A stretch of DNA of 29,681 nt from Porphyromonadaceae bacterium UBA4262 (GCA_002396085.1 DGWI01000046.1:1-29681); one strand, 5' to 3'. Shown: positions 20,663-28,432, counted from the stretch's first letter. Numbers and translations: made by a program. The notes: generated by a model not told the origin, from the sequence alone.

Positions 20663-21349
20663 TTATTCTTCGTTGTTGTTTTGAGCCTCTTCGATGGCCG
20701 CGGTGATCTGGGTCTGATAGCGTTTATACACCAGGTAGACAAGCCCAAGAATCACGGCCCATAGGGCTAAGCTCCAGATGCTGTCGAACGGGTTGCAAAC
20801 AAAGTTCACAATTCGCTCACCCAGCGATGGCTTGACCCAAACGCGATTATCGGTGTAGGTGATGTTGACCACGCGTGACGGGATGTTGACCGCTATCGAG
20901 CACCGCGACTCTTCACCTTTAATAATGTAGGTGCGTGTCGAGTCGGTCTTGGTGATGTCGGCATCGTCCAGGGCATCCTGGCGGTTGACATACTTGGTCA
21001 TAGCGCCCTTGTTGGCGTAGGTCTTGGTCAACTCGATGGCGGTGAACACATCGTCGCTCATGTCGAGCACCGCACGGTCGTAGTTGGTATTGCGCCACTT
21101 CACCGCGTCGCCCTTGCGCTTGCCGGTCAGGGTCACGGTCATAGGCTTGCTCTTCTCGTCGACCGTCACCTTGTAGGTCTTGGCATCTTTGAGTTGCTCC
21201 ACCACATCGTCGCAGTCATCGCCCAGCGAGCAGCCGAAGAACTGGGTAGGGTTATTGGCGACACCCACCATGTCATCGCTGTTGCCGCCGTTGCCGCAAC
21301 TACTCAACAGGGTTGCGAGGATCACTATAGGAATCAATAATTTGCCCAT
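20663..21349 (-). CDS. Lipoprotein with C-terminal transmembrane helix
   Basis: The frame extends to 21442, but the ATG at 21349 gives MGKLLIPIVILATLLSSC, a lipoprotein signal with lipobox LSSC (Cys18), for 228 residues. The middle part has paired Cys in FFGCSLGDDCDDVVEQL and beta-type segments (YKVTVDEKSKPMTVTLTG, SIAVNIPSRVVNITYTDNRVW). Near the C-terminus SIWSLALWAVILGLVYLVY is a clear membrane helix followed by KRYQTQITAAIEEAQNNNEE. The protein would be anchored twice, implying retention in the inner membrane. The family is unknown. It is the first gene of a likely operon with the Q/P-repeat protein and Fur regulator. Confidence 0.72.
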   Translation of the reverse strand: MGKLLIPIVILATLLSSCGNGGNSDDMVGVANNPTQFFGCSLGDDCDDVVEQLKDAKTYKVTVDEKSKPMTVTLTGKRKGDAVKWRNTNYDRAVLDMSDDVFTAIELTKTYANKGAMTKYVNRQDALDDADITKTDSTRTYIIKGEESRCSIAVNIPSRVVNITYTDNRVWVKPSLGERIVNFVCNPFDSIWSLALWAVILGLVYLVYKRYQTQITAAIEEAQNNNEE

Positions 21350-21367
21350 GACTTCAAAAATTTTCCA

Positions 21368-21375
21368 CAAATATA
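21368..21375 (-). promoter_or_regulatory. Putative -7 element for the minus-strand lipoprotein operon
   Basis: On the minus strand 21375-21368 reads TATATTTG, matching TAnnTTTG, 18 nt before the ATG at 21349. A TTG box at the expected distance is not clear. It lies back to back with the plus-strand promoter at 21389-21417. Confidence 0.5.
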
Positions 21376-21388
21376 CTAAAAATTTCAA

Positions 21389-21417
21389 TTGGTTCGTGAT
21401 TTTTGACGTATCTTTGC
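21389..21417 (+). promoter_or_regulatory. Putative promoter for the porin gene
   Basis: TATCTTTGC at 21409-21417 is a good -7 element; TTG at 21389-21391 is 17 nt upstream, slightly shorter than usual. The ATG is at 21468, leaving a leader of about 45 nt. Confidence 0.62.
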
Positions 21418-21467
21418 ACCGCAAAAACCAAAAAAACCTCAAAAACTAAATTTTCTAAACGAAAAGA

Positions 21468-22490
21468 ATGAAAAAGTACCTCACATTGGCTGTGCTAGCC
21501 ATGACCGTGATGGGCATGCACGCGCAGGACAATGCACTCATCGACCTCACTTTGCAGGCTCGTGGCGACTATCAGCGTGTCTATGAGGATGGTGCGACTG
21601 TCAAAGATGATTGCGGATTCAAGGGACAGTACCTCAACCTCATCCTCAAGGGTGATATCAACGAGCACTTCTCCTACAGTTATCGCCAGAGATTGAACAA
21701 AATCAGCAAGACTAGTTTCTTTGAGGCTACCGACTGGCTACACCTCGATTATAAGCCCATCGACGAGTTGACGCTCTCGGGCGGTAAGCAGGTGGTGGCC
21801 ATTGGCGGCTATGAGTACGATCGTGCACCCATCGACCTCTACTACTGCTCGGAGTTCTGGAACAATATCCCTTGCTATGAGTGGGGAGCCAGCGTCGCCT
21901 ATGCCATAGGCAAGCACGACAACCTCATGTTCCAGTTCTGCGAGAGCCCCTTCCGCAGTTTCTACAAGTACACCGACATGTATGCCTACAACCTTATGTG
22001 GATTGGTAGCCACGGCATCTGGAACACATTGTGGTCGGTCAACATGATGGAGTGGGCGCAAGGGCGATTCATCAATTACATCGCGCTGGGCAATGAGTTT
22101 AATTTTACCAAGAAGCTGCGCTTGCAGCTCGACTGGATGAACCGTGCTTCGTCGCACCAGACCTTCTTGCTCAAGGACTGCTCGGTTATGGCCGAATTGT
22201 CCTACCGACCCATTGATAAACTCAACATCTATGGCAAGTACACCTACGATGTCAACCGCAGTGGCACCGAGGCCGATCTGCTTGTGCACGATGGGACAGA
22301 GTTGCAAAGTGTGGGCATGGGTGTTGAGTTCTATCCCATCCGCAAGAAGATGGACATTCGCCTGCATGCCAATTATAGTTACGCTTGGGGCTACAACTCC
22401 AATCCCGATGGCATCATGCACGACCGCCAGTCATTCGTCACTGTCGGTGCAACGTGGAGCATGAATCTCCTGCAATGGCGCCGCAAATAA
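21468..22490 (+). CDS. OprP/phosphate-selective-type porin
   Basis: The 340-residue protein has a signal peptide (MKKYLTLAVLAMTVMGMHAQ) and a strand-rich mature part that fits a 14-18 stranded porin of the OprO/OprP type: GQYLNLILKGDINEHFSYSYRQRL, ATDWLHLDYKPIDELTLSGGKQVVAIGGYEYDRAP, FNFTKKLRLQLDWMNRAS, KLNIYGKYTYDVNRSG and FVTVGATWSMNLLQWRRK. The GGKQ..GG.E segment is typical of this family. It would form an outer-membrane channel; substrate specificity cannot be read. Its TAA stop shares bases with the first heptad of the array at 22489-22579. Confidence 0.82.
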   Translation: MKKYLTLAVLAMTVMGMHAQDNALIDLTLQARGDYQRVYEDGATVKDDCGFKGQYLNLILKGDINEHFSYSYRQRLNKISKTSFFEATDWLHLDYKPIDELTLSGGKQVVAIGGYEYDRAPIDLYYCSEFWNNIPCYEWGASVAYAIGKHDNLMFQFCESPFRSFYKYTDMYAYNLMWIGSHGIWNTLWSVNMMEWAQGRFINYIALGNEFNFTKKLRLQLDWMNRASSHQTFLLKDCSVMAELSYRPIDKLNIYGKYTYDVNRSGTEADLLVHDGTELQSVGMGVEFYPIRKKMDIRLHANYSYAWGYNSNPDGIMHDRQSFVTVGATWSMNLLQWRRK

Positions 22491-22579
22491 CTTGTAACTC
22501 GTAACCTGTAACTCGTAACTCTTAACTTGTAACTCGTAACCTGTAACTCGTAACTCGTAACTTGTAACCTGCAACTCGT
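22489..22579. repeat. Heptad array, 13 units of AACTCGT type
   Basis: Thirteen 7-mers in perfect register: mostly AACTCGT, AACTTGT and AACCTGT, plus AACTCTT and AACCTGC. It begins on the last two bases of the porin stop codon and ends 23 bp before the ATG of the Gate-domain gene. It belongs to the same family as the array at 16925-17085 but lacks the AGCTCGT variant. Confidence 0.92.
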
Positions 22580-22602
22580 AACTAAAAAACAATAGAGGAA
22601 TT

Positions 22603-23751
22603 ATGCTTAAAATGTTCAGAAGAATACGTAATAACTACCAGGGTGGCATCATCTGTCTGTTAGTTATTGTCGTAATGTTTGGCGGCATCGGAATCAAGAT
22701 GGGTGCCGCACCCATGCTTAACACCATCATGAACACGGCACACGACCTACTGCTCAACACCGTCTTCTATCTGATGGGCATCTGTGTCATCACGGGGGCG
22801 CTGGGCAAGATTTTCGTTGAGTTTGGTGTCGTCGACTTGCTCGAGAAAATCCTGCGCCCACTCATGCGACCTCTTTTCAACTTGCCTGGCATGGCATCGC
22901 TCGGTGCGGTCATGACCTTCCTCAGCGACAACCCGGCCATCATCGCGCTCAGCAAGGAGAAGCACTTTGCGTTGGCATTCAAGAAATATCAGTATATCTC
23001 GCTCACCAACTTTGGTACGGCATTCGGCATGGGTCTCATCGTCATCATCTTCATGATGGGACAAGGTTTCTATATCGAGCCGCTCATCGGCCTGTTTGGA
23101 GCTTTTGTGGGATGTATCGTCTCGACGCGGCTCATGCAGTACTTTGTGCTCAAGCAATATCCTAGTTATGCCGATGAGGCTGCCTACAGCGAGCAGATCG
23201 ATGCTCCCGAGATGGAGAAAATCAATGAGCACAAGACGGTGTTTGTGCGCATCCTCAACTCGCTGCTCGATGGCGGGCGCTCGGGTGTGGATGTGGGCAT
23301 GGCCATCATCCCAGGTGTGTTGGTCATTTCGACATTTGTCATGATTCTCACTTTCGGTCCCAGTGCCAACGGCACCTATACAGGTGCTGCCTATGAGGGC
23401 GTAGAACTATTGCCTTGGATTGCTAACAAGTTCGATTGGTTGTTCAACATCCTCTTCGGCTTCAATGATCCGCACCAGGTGGCATTCCCCATCACCGCCC
23501 TCGGTGCTGTGGGTGCTGCATTGAGTTTTATTCCTAACTTTGTACAGCAGGGTTGGGCCGACGGCAATTCTATTGCCGTGTTCACAGCCATCGGCATGTG
23601 CTGGAGCGGATTCTTGAGCACACACACCGCCATGCTCGACTCGCTGGGTTATCGCGAACTCACTTCCAAGGCCATCATTTCGCACACCATTGGTGGTATC
23701 TGTGCTGCCTTGGTCGCCCATTGGATTGTCCTGCTTATCGGGCTATTCTGA
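22603..23751 (+). CDS. Gate (nucleoside-recognition) domain membrane protein
   Basis: The 382-residue protein is strongly hydrophobic with about nine or ten membrane segments. It has two Gate-type regions. The first is around 50-130 (LMGICVITGALGKIFVEFGVVDLLEKILRPLMRPLFNLPG, FLSDNPAIIALSKEK). The second is around 220-380 (SGVDVGMAIIPGVLVISTFVMILTFGP, GFNDPHQVAFPITALGAVGAAL, IGMCWSGFLSTHTAMLDSLGYRE). This arrangement matches SpmA/SpmB- and YjiH/YjiG-like families fused in one chain, sometimes labelled CD0519/CD1768-like. Members are thought to be transporters or channel gates of unknown substrate. It is preceded by the heptad array and followed by a strong bidirectional terminator. Confidence 0.82.
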   Translation: MLKMFRRIRNNYQGGIICLLVIVVMFGGIGIKMGAAPMLNTIMNTAHDLLLNTVFYLMGICVITGALGKIFVEFGVVDLLEKILRPLMRPLFNLPGMASLGAVMTFLSDNPAIIALSKEKHFALAFKKYQYISLTNFGTAFGMGLIVIIFMMGQGFYIEPLIGLFGAFVGCIVSTRLMQYFVLKQYPSYADEAAYSEQIDAPEMEKINEHKTVFVRILNSLLDGGRSGVDVGMAIIPGVLVISTFVMILTFGPSANGTYTGAAYEGVELLPWIANKFDWLFNILFGFNDPHQVAFPITALGAVGAALSFIPNFVQQGWADGNSIAVFTAIGMCWSGFLSTHTAMLDSLGYRELTSKAIISHTIGGICAALVAHWIVLLIGLF

Positions 23752-23769
23752 TGACAATCGTTGATACAC

Positions 23770-23796
23770 AAAAAGCCTCCATCGGGAGGCTTTTTT
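23770..23796. terminator. Bidirectional rho-independent terminator
   Basis: AAAAAGCCTCC and GGGAGGCTTTTTT surround an ATC core: a GC stem flanked by an A-run on the left and a T-run on the right. It separates convergent genes ending at 23751 (plus) and 23819 (minus) and can serve both. Confidence 0.92.
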
Positions 23797-23818
23797 GTTC
23801 TAATGTGGTGAGGGGTCT

Positions 23819-24799
23819 CTACTTGACAAATTTGTGGCTGGTCTTGCCGTTGGTCACAATGTAGACGCCGTTGTTCAGGTTGCTGGTGCTCAGCATGGCC
23901 TCGCCACGATTGTTGACGGTGGTCTTGCACACCAAGCGACCGCTCATGTCATACATGCTCACTTCGCTGCCGGGCTTCATGCCCAGGGCACTCACTTGCG
24001 ACTCGCCGGTGCGGAACACTGGTTTGCTTGCGGTCAAGTCGCTGATGCCTGACAGACCGGGAGTGGCAAACTCGAGCATGGCCAGCGGGCCCCACTCGCC
24101 GATGGCATTCTTGCCGATGGCAAAGGCGATGTACTCGGTGGCGGGGTCGGCATTCCACTGGGCTTCGTCAACGCCAGTGTGATCCCAACCGTAGACACTC
24201 TCCATGTTCTGGGTCAGGTAGGACATTACACCTTCTTCGCCCCATTCGGCTGTCTCGTAGGCCGACTTCTCGATGAGCATGTCATGGTAGATGTTCACTT
24301 GATCGTTGGGCGTATAGATGACCCATTGGTAATAGCCGGTATCTTCACTGCCACCGAATTCACCCAGTTCAATGGTGATCTCGGCAGTGCCTTCGCCCCC
24401 CCCGGCTAGCGTGGTGATGGGGATGATAATCAGGTCACCGTAGGTGCCATTGGCATCCCAGAAAGCCACATAGACCTCATAGTCCTTGCCTGGAGTGTCG
24501 CCAGTCCAGCTCATCTGTTGCTCGGCAGTGGCGTTGAAGCCCCATGCCTTAACCATGTCGCCCATGCTGGTGAATCCCATCCAGGCACCAAACGTGGCAA
24601 ACTGCTGCTCGGCCGTGCCGGCATCAAACTGGCAAGCGGCATAGCCCGAGACATCCTCATTGGGAGTGAAGGTAATCTTGAAACCTGTTGTTGAGATTTC
24701 GTCAATGGTGTAGGTCACAGTCGGATTACCTACCAATTGCGCGTTCAGCCACAGTCCTGTCAGGAGCATGGCGCTCAGTGCTAGTAAATGTTTTCTCAT
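23819..24799 (-). CDS. Secreted protein with type IX-like C-terminal sorting domain
   Basis: The 326-residue protein has a signal peptide (MRKHLLALSAMLLTGLWLNAQ). Two beta-sandwich modules follow, resembling fibronectin type III repeats (YTIDEISTTGFKITFTPNEDVSGYAACQF, and TAEITIELGEFGGSEDTGYYQWVIYTPNDQ). The C-terminal domain starts near 265 (VSALGMKPGSEVSMYDMSGRLVCKTTVNNRGEAML) and ends NGVYIVTNGKTSHKFVK. The MYDMSGRLV ... GVYIV ... KFVK pattern is the type A sorting signal of the type IX secretion system. It is probably displayed on or released from the surface; the target is unknown, and no enzymatic motif was seen. Confidence 0.85.
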   Translation of the reverse strand: MRKHLLALSAMLLTGLWLNAQLVGNPTVTYTIDEISTTGFKITFTPNEDVSGYAACQFDAGTAEQQFATFGAWMGFTSMGDMVKAWGFNATAEQQMSWTGDTPGKDYEVYVAFWDANGTYGDLIIIPITTLAGGGEGTAEITIELGEFGGSEDTGYYQWVIYTPNDQVNIYHDMLIEKSAYETAEWGEEGVMSYLTQNMESVYGWDHTGVDEAQWNADPATEYIAFAIGKNAIGEWGPLAMLEFATPGLSGISDLTASKPVFRTGESQVSALGMKPGSEVSMYDMSGRLVCKTTVNNRGEAMLSTSNLNNGVYIVTNGKTSHKFVK

Positions 24800-24897
24800 A
24801 TGAGTTTGTTGTTTTAGGTGGGTTCAATACTTGTTGTGATGCCGCTTTGCAAAACCGAACCCAGAGTCCTGAAGAGGGCATGTTGTGTCGTTTGCTT

Positions 24898-24929
24898 GCA
24901 AAATTAAGTATTTTGCCTAAAACATGCAA
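24898..24929 (-). promoter_or_regulatory. Promoter for the type IX-like secreted protein
   Basis: On the minus strand TTG (24929-24927) and TAATTTTGC (24906-24898), with 20 nt between them, match the Bacteroidota consensus. The leader to the ATG at 24799 is about 90 nt. In the rest of 24800-25150 I see no gene; toward the 25151 gene there is a weaker TATTTGC at about 25077 with no clear partner. Confidence 0.6.
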
Positions 24930-25150
24930 TACTTTGATGCTTTTTTAACCTTATTGAAACGCAATCGAAGTTTTCTCGCATGTTTTTGCCCTCTTGGTCG
25001 AGTGACTAAACCCTAATAGCGATATTTTTGGCCTATTGGTCGGCTGGGGGTGCATTGGCACGTTTTTCTGGCTCGGTATTTGCAAGGTTGATGGGCAAAG
25101 AACCAATTGTCTAACCGCCGACCGAGAGGAAGGCACAACACTCAAGAACT

Positions 25151-25984
25151 ATGAAGCGTTTAATTACCTCAATCGTAGCAATGGTCGCAATCATGACGGC
25201 CAGCGCAATGAGCTACAGCCAGGCTCGCGAGCAGGCATGGTTCCTGACCGACAAAATGGCTTACGAACTCTATCTGACCTACGCTCAGGTCGATGCAGTA
25301 TATGAAATCAATCTCGACTACATCATGAATGTCGATGCGATGGGTGACATCTTCGGCATCTACTGGGAGCGTCGGACCAAGGAACTGAGCTATGTGCTCA
25401 CCTACAGCCAAATGCACACTTTCCTGGCTACTGAGCACTTCTACCGTCCCATCACGTGGGTGAGCAACACATTCCACTTCACCATCTACGACCGCTATCC
25501 CCGCACTAAGTTCTACCGTTCGGCACCGGTCATCTACACGACCTACCGCGGAGAGAATCGTCACTACACCGGAAAGAGTCGTTTCGAGGGCAAGTTTGAG
25601 AATGTCAAGCCCGTCACCACTGGACGCACACTGAGCACTCGCACGGGCACATCGGGTGCTACTAAAACCGGCGGATTCACCAATCCCGGAAACGGAACGG
25701 TGACCAACGGAAGAACGCGCCCCAGCGCAAGCACCGTCAACACGACGACTACCCGCACTGGCGCAGGAACTGCCCGCTCGGACAACAAGGTCACCAACAC
25801 GACCACGCGCACCGAACCCCGCATCACCTCGACTGCGACCATGGGATCGGTGAGAAGCGGAAGCGCAACAGTGACCCGCACCGAGTCGACCAACAAGACC
25901 AACCGCAACGTGGCTGCCACAAGTTCGAGCAACACTGGCACTACCAAGAGCGGAGCCGTCAACAACAATCGCCGCACACACTAG
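25151..25984 (+). CDS. Exported protein with long basic Thr/Arg/Ser/Asn-rich tail
   Basis: The 277-residue protein starts with a signal peptide (MKRLITSIVAMVAIMTASAMS). A compact N-terminal domain of about 115 residues follows, rich in aromatic and acidic residues (AREQAWFLTDKMAYELYLTYAQ, AVYEINLDYIMNVDAM, SNTFHFTIYDRYPRTKFY). The remaining roughly 140 residues are low complexity, dominated by T, R, S, N, G and K with almost no hydrophobics (TTTTRTGAGTARSDNKVTN and similar). The tail is basic and probably disordered; it could bind anionic polymers such as polysaccharide, LPS or DNA. The N-terminal domain recalls a Bacteroidales family of uncharacterised exported proteins; I cannot assign a function. 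A terminator follows at 26049. Confidence 0.75.
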   Translation: MKRLITSIVAMVAIMTASAMSYSQAREQAWFLTDKMAYELYLTYAQVDAVYEINLDYIMNVDAMGDIFGIYWERRTKELSYVLTYSQMHTFLATEHFYRPITWVSNTFHFTIYDRYPRTKFYRSAPVIYTTYRGENRHYTGKSRFEGKFENVKPVTTGRTLSTRTGTSGATKTGGFTNPGNGTVTNGRTRPSASTVNTTTTRTGAGTARSDNKVTNTTTRTEPRITSTATMGSVRSGSATVTRTESTNKTNRNVAATSSSNTGTTKSGAVNNNRRTH

Positions 25985-26048
25985 TCGCGCGGCACAGTGA
26001 TCAAAAGTAGAGATTTTTCATAAGCACACAAAGTTAGTTAAGTAATCA

Positions 26049-26086
26049 GGCCGGAGCCTCCACAATCGGAGACACCGGCCTTTTTT
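26049..26086. terminator. Terminator after the basic-tail gene
   Basis: GGCCGG (26049-26054) and CCGGCC (26075-26080), with an inner CTCC/GGAG pairing, are followed by six T residues. It lies between the convergent genes ending at 25984 and 26134. Confidence 0.85.
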
Positions 26087-26104
26087 GTGTGATTAGAGTT
26101 GTGT

Positions 26105-26123
26105 GCCACGGGGCGGCCGTGGC
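26105..26123 (-). terminator. Perfect 7-bp hairpin downstream of the small lipoprotein
   Basis: GCCACGG (26105-26111) and CCGTGGC (26117-26123) with loop GGCGG. It has no T-run on the minus strand and is only 2 bp from the next hairpin, so it may be part of a compound transcript end. Confidence 0.45.
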
Positions 26124-26125
26124 TA

Positions 26126-26147
26126 TGTCGCTTTCATAAAAGCGACA
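26126..26147 (-). terminator. Hairpin spanning the stop codon of the small lipoprotein gene
   Basis: TGTCGCTTT (26126-26134) and AAAGCGACA (26139-26147) are perfect inverted copies with a CATA loop. The stop codon of the minus-strand gene (26136-26134) lies at the loop edge, so the last codons are part of the stem. Confidence 0.6.
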
Positions 26148-26601
26148 AGTCGAAACTCAGATATCCGTCATCGATGCCAATCGTGTCGCCGATGTTTTGT
26201 CGCACCAACCGCAACTCATGCAGTTCAATGGAGGTCTTGAACTCATGTCGTTCTATTTCAACCCATCCGCTGGTTGCGCGATAGTCGCCGTCATATCCAT
26301 CAGTGCCCTCGAGCGTGGCTAGCATCACCCCTTGAGCAACATCATATTCGGCATGATAGCCTTCGGCGCTTTGCAGCATGTGTTTGCGCGTCACGGCAGT
26401 ACCGTCAGGAAGTACAAATTGCAGCAGCAGGTAGCCAGGCTGGTCACCTGTACAGATAATCTGACTCTCGTTGCGAAATTCAACCAGTGTGAAGTGAAAG
26501 ATGTTGTCACCCACCTTCAGGTCATTCCACAACTCGATGTTGTCGTGGTGCTTGCAGCCAGCCATGAGCAGTAGTATCAGTATGTACAGTATTTTCTTCA
26601 T
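26134..26601 (-). CDS. Small lipoprotein paired with an outer-membrane barrel
   Basis: The 155-residue product begins MKKILYILILLLMAGCKHHDN, a lipoprotein signal with lipobox MAGC (Cys16). The mature part has beta-type segments (DNIFHFTLVEFRN, YLLLQFVLPDGTAVTRKH, GWVEIERHEFKTSIELHELRLV). No domain was recognised. Its ATG overlaps the stop of the barrel gene in an ATGA arrangement at 26598-26601, so the two are translationally coupled and may work as a pair. It ends in a hairpin. Confidence 0.75.
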   Translation of the reverse strand: MKKILYILILLLMAGCKHHDNIELWNDLKVGDNIFHFTLVEFRNESQIICTGDQPGYLLLQFVLPDGTAVTRKHMLQSAEGYHAEYDVAQGVMLATLEGTDGYDGDYRATSGWVEIERHEFKTSIELHELRLVRQNIGDTIGIDDGYLSFDLSLL

Positions 26602-27218
26602 AGTCCCAGCCGATATCCGACGATGATTGATACTTCGTTGTTGTTGACTTTTGCACCGCGCAGGTTATAATGCTCGCCTCTGAAGATGGCATCGCGCTTG
26701 ACCATCGTCTTGCGTCCAGCCGATAGTCTTGCACCGATGCTGAGCCCGTTATTGAATGAGTAATACACGCCCAGAGGCACAACTATGTCGCTGCTGTAGA
26801 ACAAGTCCTTGCTCTCCCAGTGCTCGTCTGCCACACGCATCACACTGTGCAGGGCAAATGACGGCGCGGCACCAAGCGTCAGTTCTACATGGGGACCAAA
26901 GGGGTGAAAATGCATCAGGATGGGAAAGCTCAAGTGGTCCTGACGGATATAGCCGTCCAGTTTGTTTAATTGCGAGCCACGAGGCACATACTCTACACCG
27001 CCCGACACACTCATGTAGTCGGTCAATCGGTAGCATACTTCAGTGCCAGCCACTACGCCGGGACGCATGCGGCAACCGTCGGCTTCGTCACCAATGAACT
27101 GATACAATGCCAATCCGGCGTATGGCTTTAGCGACCAACGCCCCGCATCCTGTCCCCAGCACCCTACAAGTGATGCCAGGACTATTGCAATGATTGTGCA
27201 TGGCACTCTATCCATCAC
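26598..27218 (-). CDS. Outer-membrane beta-barrel protein
   Basis: The 206-residue protein has an N-terminal hydrophobic signal (MMDRVPCTIIAIVLASLVGCWGQ), with cleavage likely near GQ. Barrel-type strands follow: SLKPYAGLALYQFIGDE, VVAGTEVCYRLTDYMSVSGGVEYVPRGSQL, HLSFPILMHFHPFGPHVELTLGAAPSFAL, VVPLGVYYSFNNGLSIGARLSAG and VSIIVGYRLGL. The pattern (PYAGL, GVEY, FPILMH, GAAPSFAL) fits the PorT/OMP_b-brl family. The LVGC motif could also be read as a lipobox, which would be unusual for a barrel. It is the upstream member of a coupled pair with the lipoprotein. Confidence 0.75.
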   Translation of the reverse strand: MMDRVPCTIIAIVLASLVGCWGQDAGRWSLKPYAGLALYQFIGDEADGCRMRPGVVAGTEVCYRLTDYMSVSGGVEYVPRGSQLNKLDGYIRQDHLSFPILMHFHPFGPHVELTLGAAPSFALHSVMRVADEHWESKDLFYSSDIVVPLGVYYSFNNGLSIGARLSAGRKTMVKRDAIFRGEHYNLRGAKVNNNEVSIIVGYRLGL

Positions 27219-27277
27219 TCACCACCCCTTATTCACCCCTCATTCTTAATTCTTAAAAATGAATCCTGAATTAAATG

Positions 27278-27309
27278 AATTCTTAATTCTTAATTAGGAA
27301 TTATGAATT
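27278..27309. repeat. Heptad array (AATTNNN type) overlapping the fcl stop codon
   Basis: AATTCTT, AATTCTT, AATTAGG and AATTATG, then AATT, run in strict 7-bp register. The fcl stop (27294-27296) and its last four codons are inside it. A further AATTCTT occurs at 27248-27254. The block resembles the one at 13213-13239. Confidence 0.7.
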
Positions 27310-28376
27310 GACTCAAGGTACCATTTGTACAGTGCCGGTACGCCATCCTCGATTTCCATGCGGTGTCGCCAGCCCAGGCCGTGCAGTTTGCTCACGTCAG
27401 TGAGTTTACGCATGGTTCCGTCGGGCTTGCTGCTATCCCAATGGATCTCGCCTTGATAACCTACGGTGTGCTTGACCAATTCGGCCAGTTGCCCGATGGT
27501 GATTTCCTTGCCGCTGCCGATGTTGATGTGGCAGTTGCGCACCTCGGGGCCGGTCCCACGTACATCGTCGAAGTCGATGTGCTCTAGGCAGTAGACGCTG
27601 GCATCGGCCATGTCTTCACTCCACAAGAACTCGCGTATGGGCTTGCCGGTTCCCCACAGGCTCAGGCTGTCGGGTGTGATGCCATACTTGCCCAGCACGT
27701 CCATGATCTCCTGCTCGTTGGCCTTGCCGTCAACACCCTCCACTGGTCGTTGTTCCAGGTCGGCACGCAACCCCGACCAGTCACCCTCATTGAGCAAACG
27801 GGCAAGGTGCATCTTGCGTATCATGGCTGGCATCACATGGCTGGTCTCCAAGTTGAAATTGTCACGCGGGCCATACAGATTGGTTGGCATCACGGCTATG
27901 TAGTTGGTGCCATATTGCAGGTTGAAACTCTCGCACATCTTCATGCCTGCAATCTTGGCGATGGCATACGGCTCGTTGGTGTACTCCAGTGGCGAGGTCA
28001 GCAGACTTGTCTCACCGATGGGTTGAGGTGCCTCGCGCGGATAAATGCAAGTGCTGCCCAAAAAGAGCAACTTCTTCACGCCATGTCGCCAACTCTCGCC
28101 AATCACATTCTGTTGTATTTGCAAGTTCTGGAAGATAAAGTCGGCGCGGTATTTCAGGTTTGCCATGATACCACCAACGTGGGCTGCTGCCAGCACCACA
28201 TATTCGGGCTGTTCTGTGTCAAAGAATTCTCGTACAGCCACACCGTCCATCAAGTCCAGTTCGCTGTGAGTACGGCCCACTAGGTTGGTATAGCCCTTCT
28301 CTTTCAGGTTATTCCAGATGGCTGAGCCTACAAGTCCTCGGTGCCCGGCCACATATATCTTGCTGTTTTTCTCCAT
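27294..28376 (-). CDS. fcl: GDP-L-fucose synthase
   Basis: The 360-residue short-chain-dehydrogenase-type protein has the NADPH-binding GHRGLVGSA (11-19) and LAAAHVGGIMAN. The catalytic residues are Ser108 in GSTCIYP and Tyr137/Lys141 in EPYAIAKIAGMK, with VMPTNLYGPRDNF following. It has the roughly 40-residue insert typical of the long Bacteroides form (around ADLEQRPVEGVDGKANEQEI). It converts GDP-4-keto-6-deoxymannose to GDP-L-fucose by epimerisation and reduction in the cytoplasm. The gmd gene encoding the preceding step lies 82 bp upstream on the same strand. The product feeds fucosylated capsule or glycoprotein glycans. The C-terminal ESIHNS is encoded by an intergenic heptad repeat. 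Confidence 0.96.
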   Translation of the reverse strand: MEKNSKIYVAGHRGLVGSAIWNNLKEKGYTNLVGRTHSELDLMDGVAVREFFDTEQPEYVVLAAAHVGGIMANLKYRADFIFQNLQIQQNVIGESWRHGVKKLLFLGSTCIYPREAPQPIGETSLLTSPLEYTNEPYAIAKIAGMKMCESFNLQYGTNYIAVMPTNLYGPRDNFNLETSHVMPAMIRKMHLARLLNEGDWSGLRADLEQRPVEGVDGKANEQEIMDVLGKYGITPDSLSLWGTGKPIREFLWSEDMADASVYCLEHIDFDDVRGTGPEVRNCHINIGSGKEITIGQLAELVKHTVGYQGEIHWDSSKPDGTMRKLTDVSKLHGLGWRHRMEIEDGVPALYKWYLESIHNS

Positions 28377-28404
28377 GTCTGTCTTCGGTCGTCTATGTTT
28401 CCCT

Positions 28405-28428
28405 TATCCCCACCTCAAGCAGGGGATA
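28405..28428 (-). terminator. Small hairpin between gmd and fcl
   Basis: TATCCCC (28405-28411) and GGGGATA (28422-28428) form a 7-bp stem with a 10-nt loop. There is no T-run on the minus strand, so it may attenuate or process the mRNA between the two genes rather than terminate it. Confidence 0.45.
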
Positions 28429-28432
28429 GGTT

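Noticed and set aside
25169..25981. Long antisense frame opposite the basic-tail gene
   Set aside because: The frame is open only because the sense strand uses a narrow set of Thr/Arg/Ser/Asn codons; it has no signal or domain.
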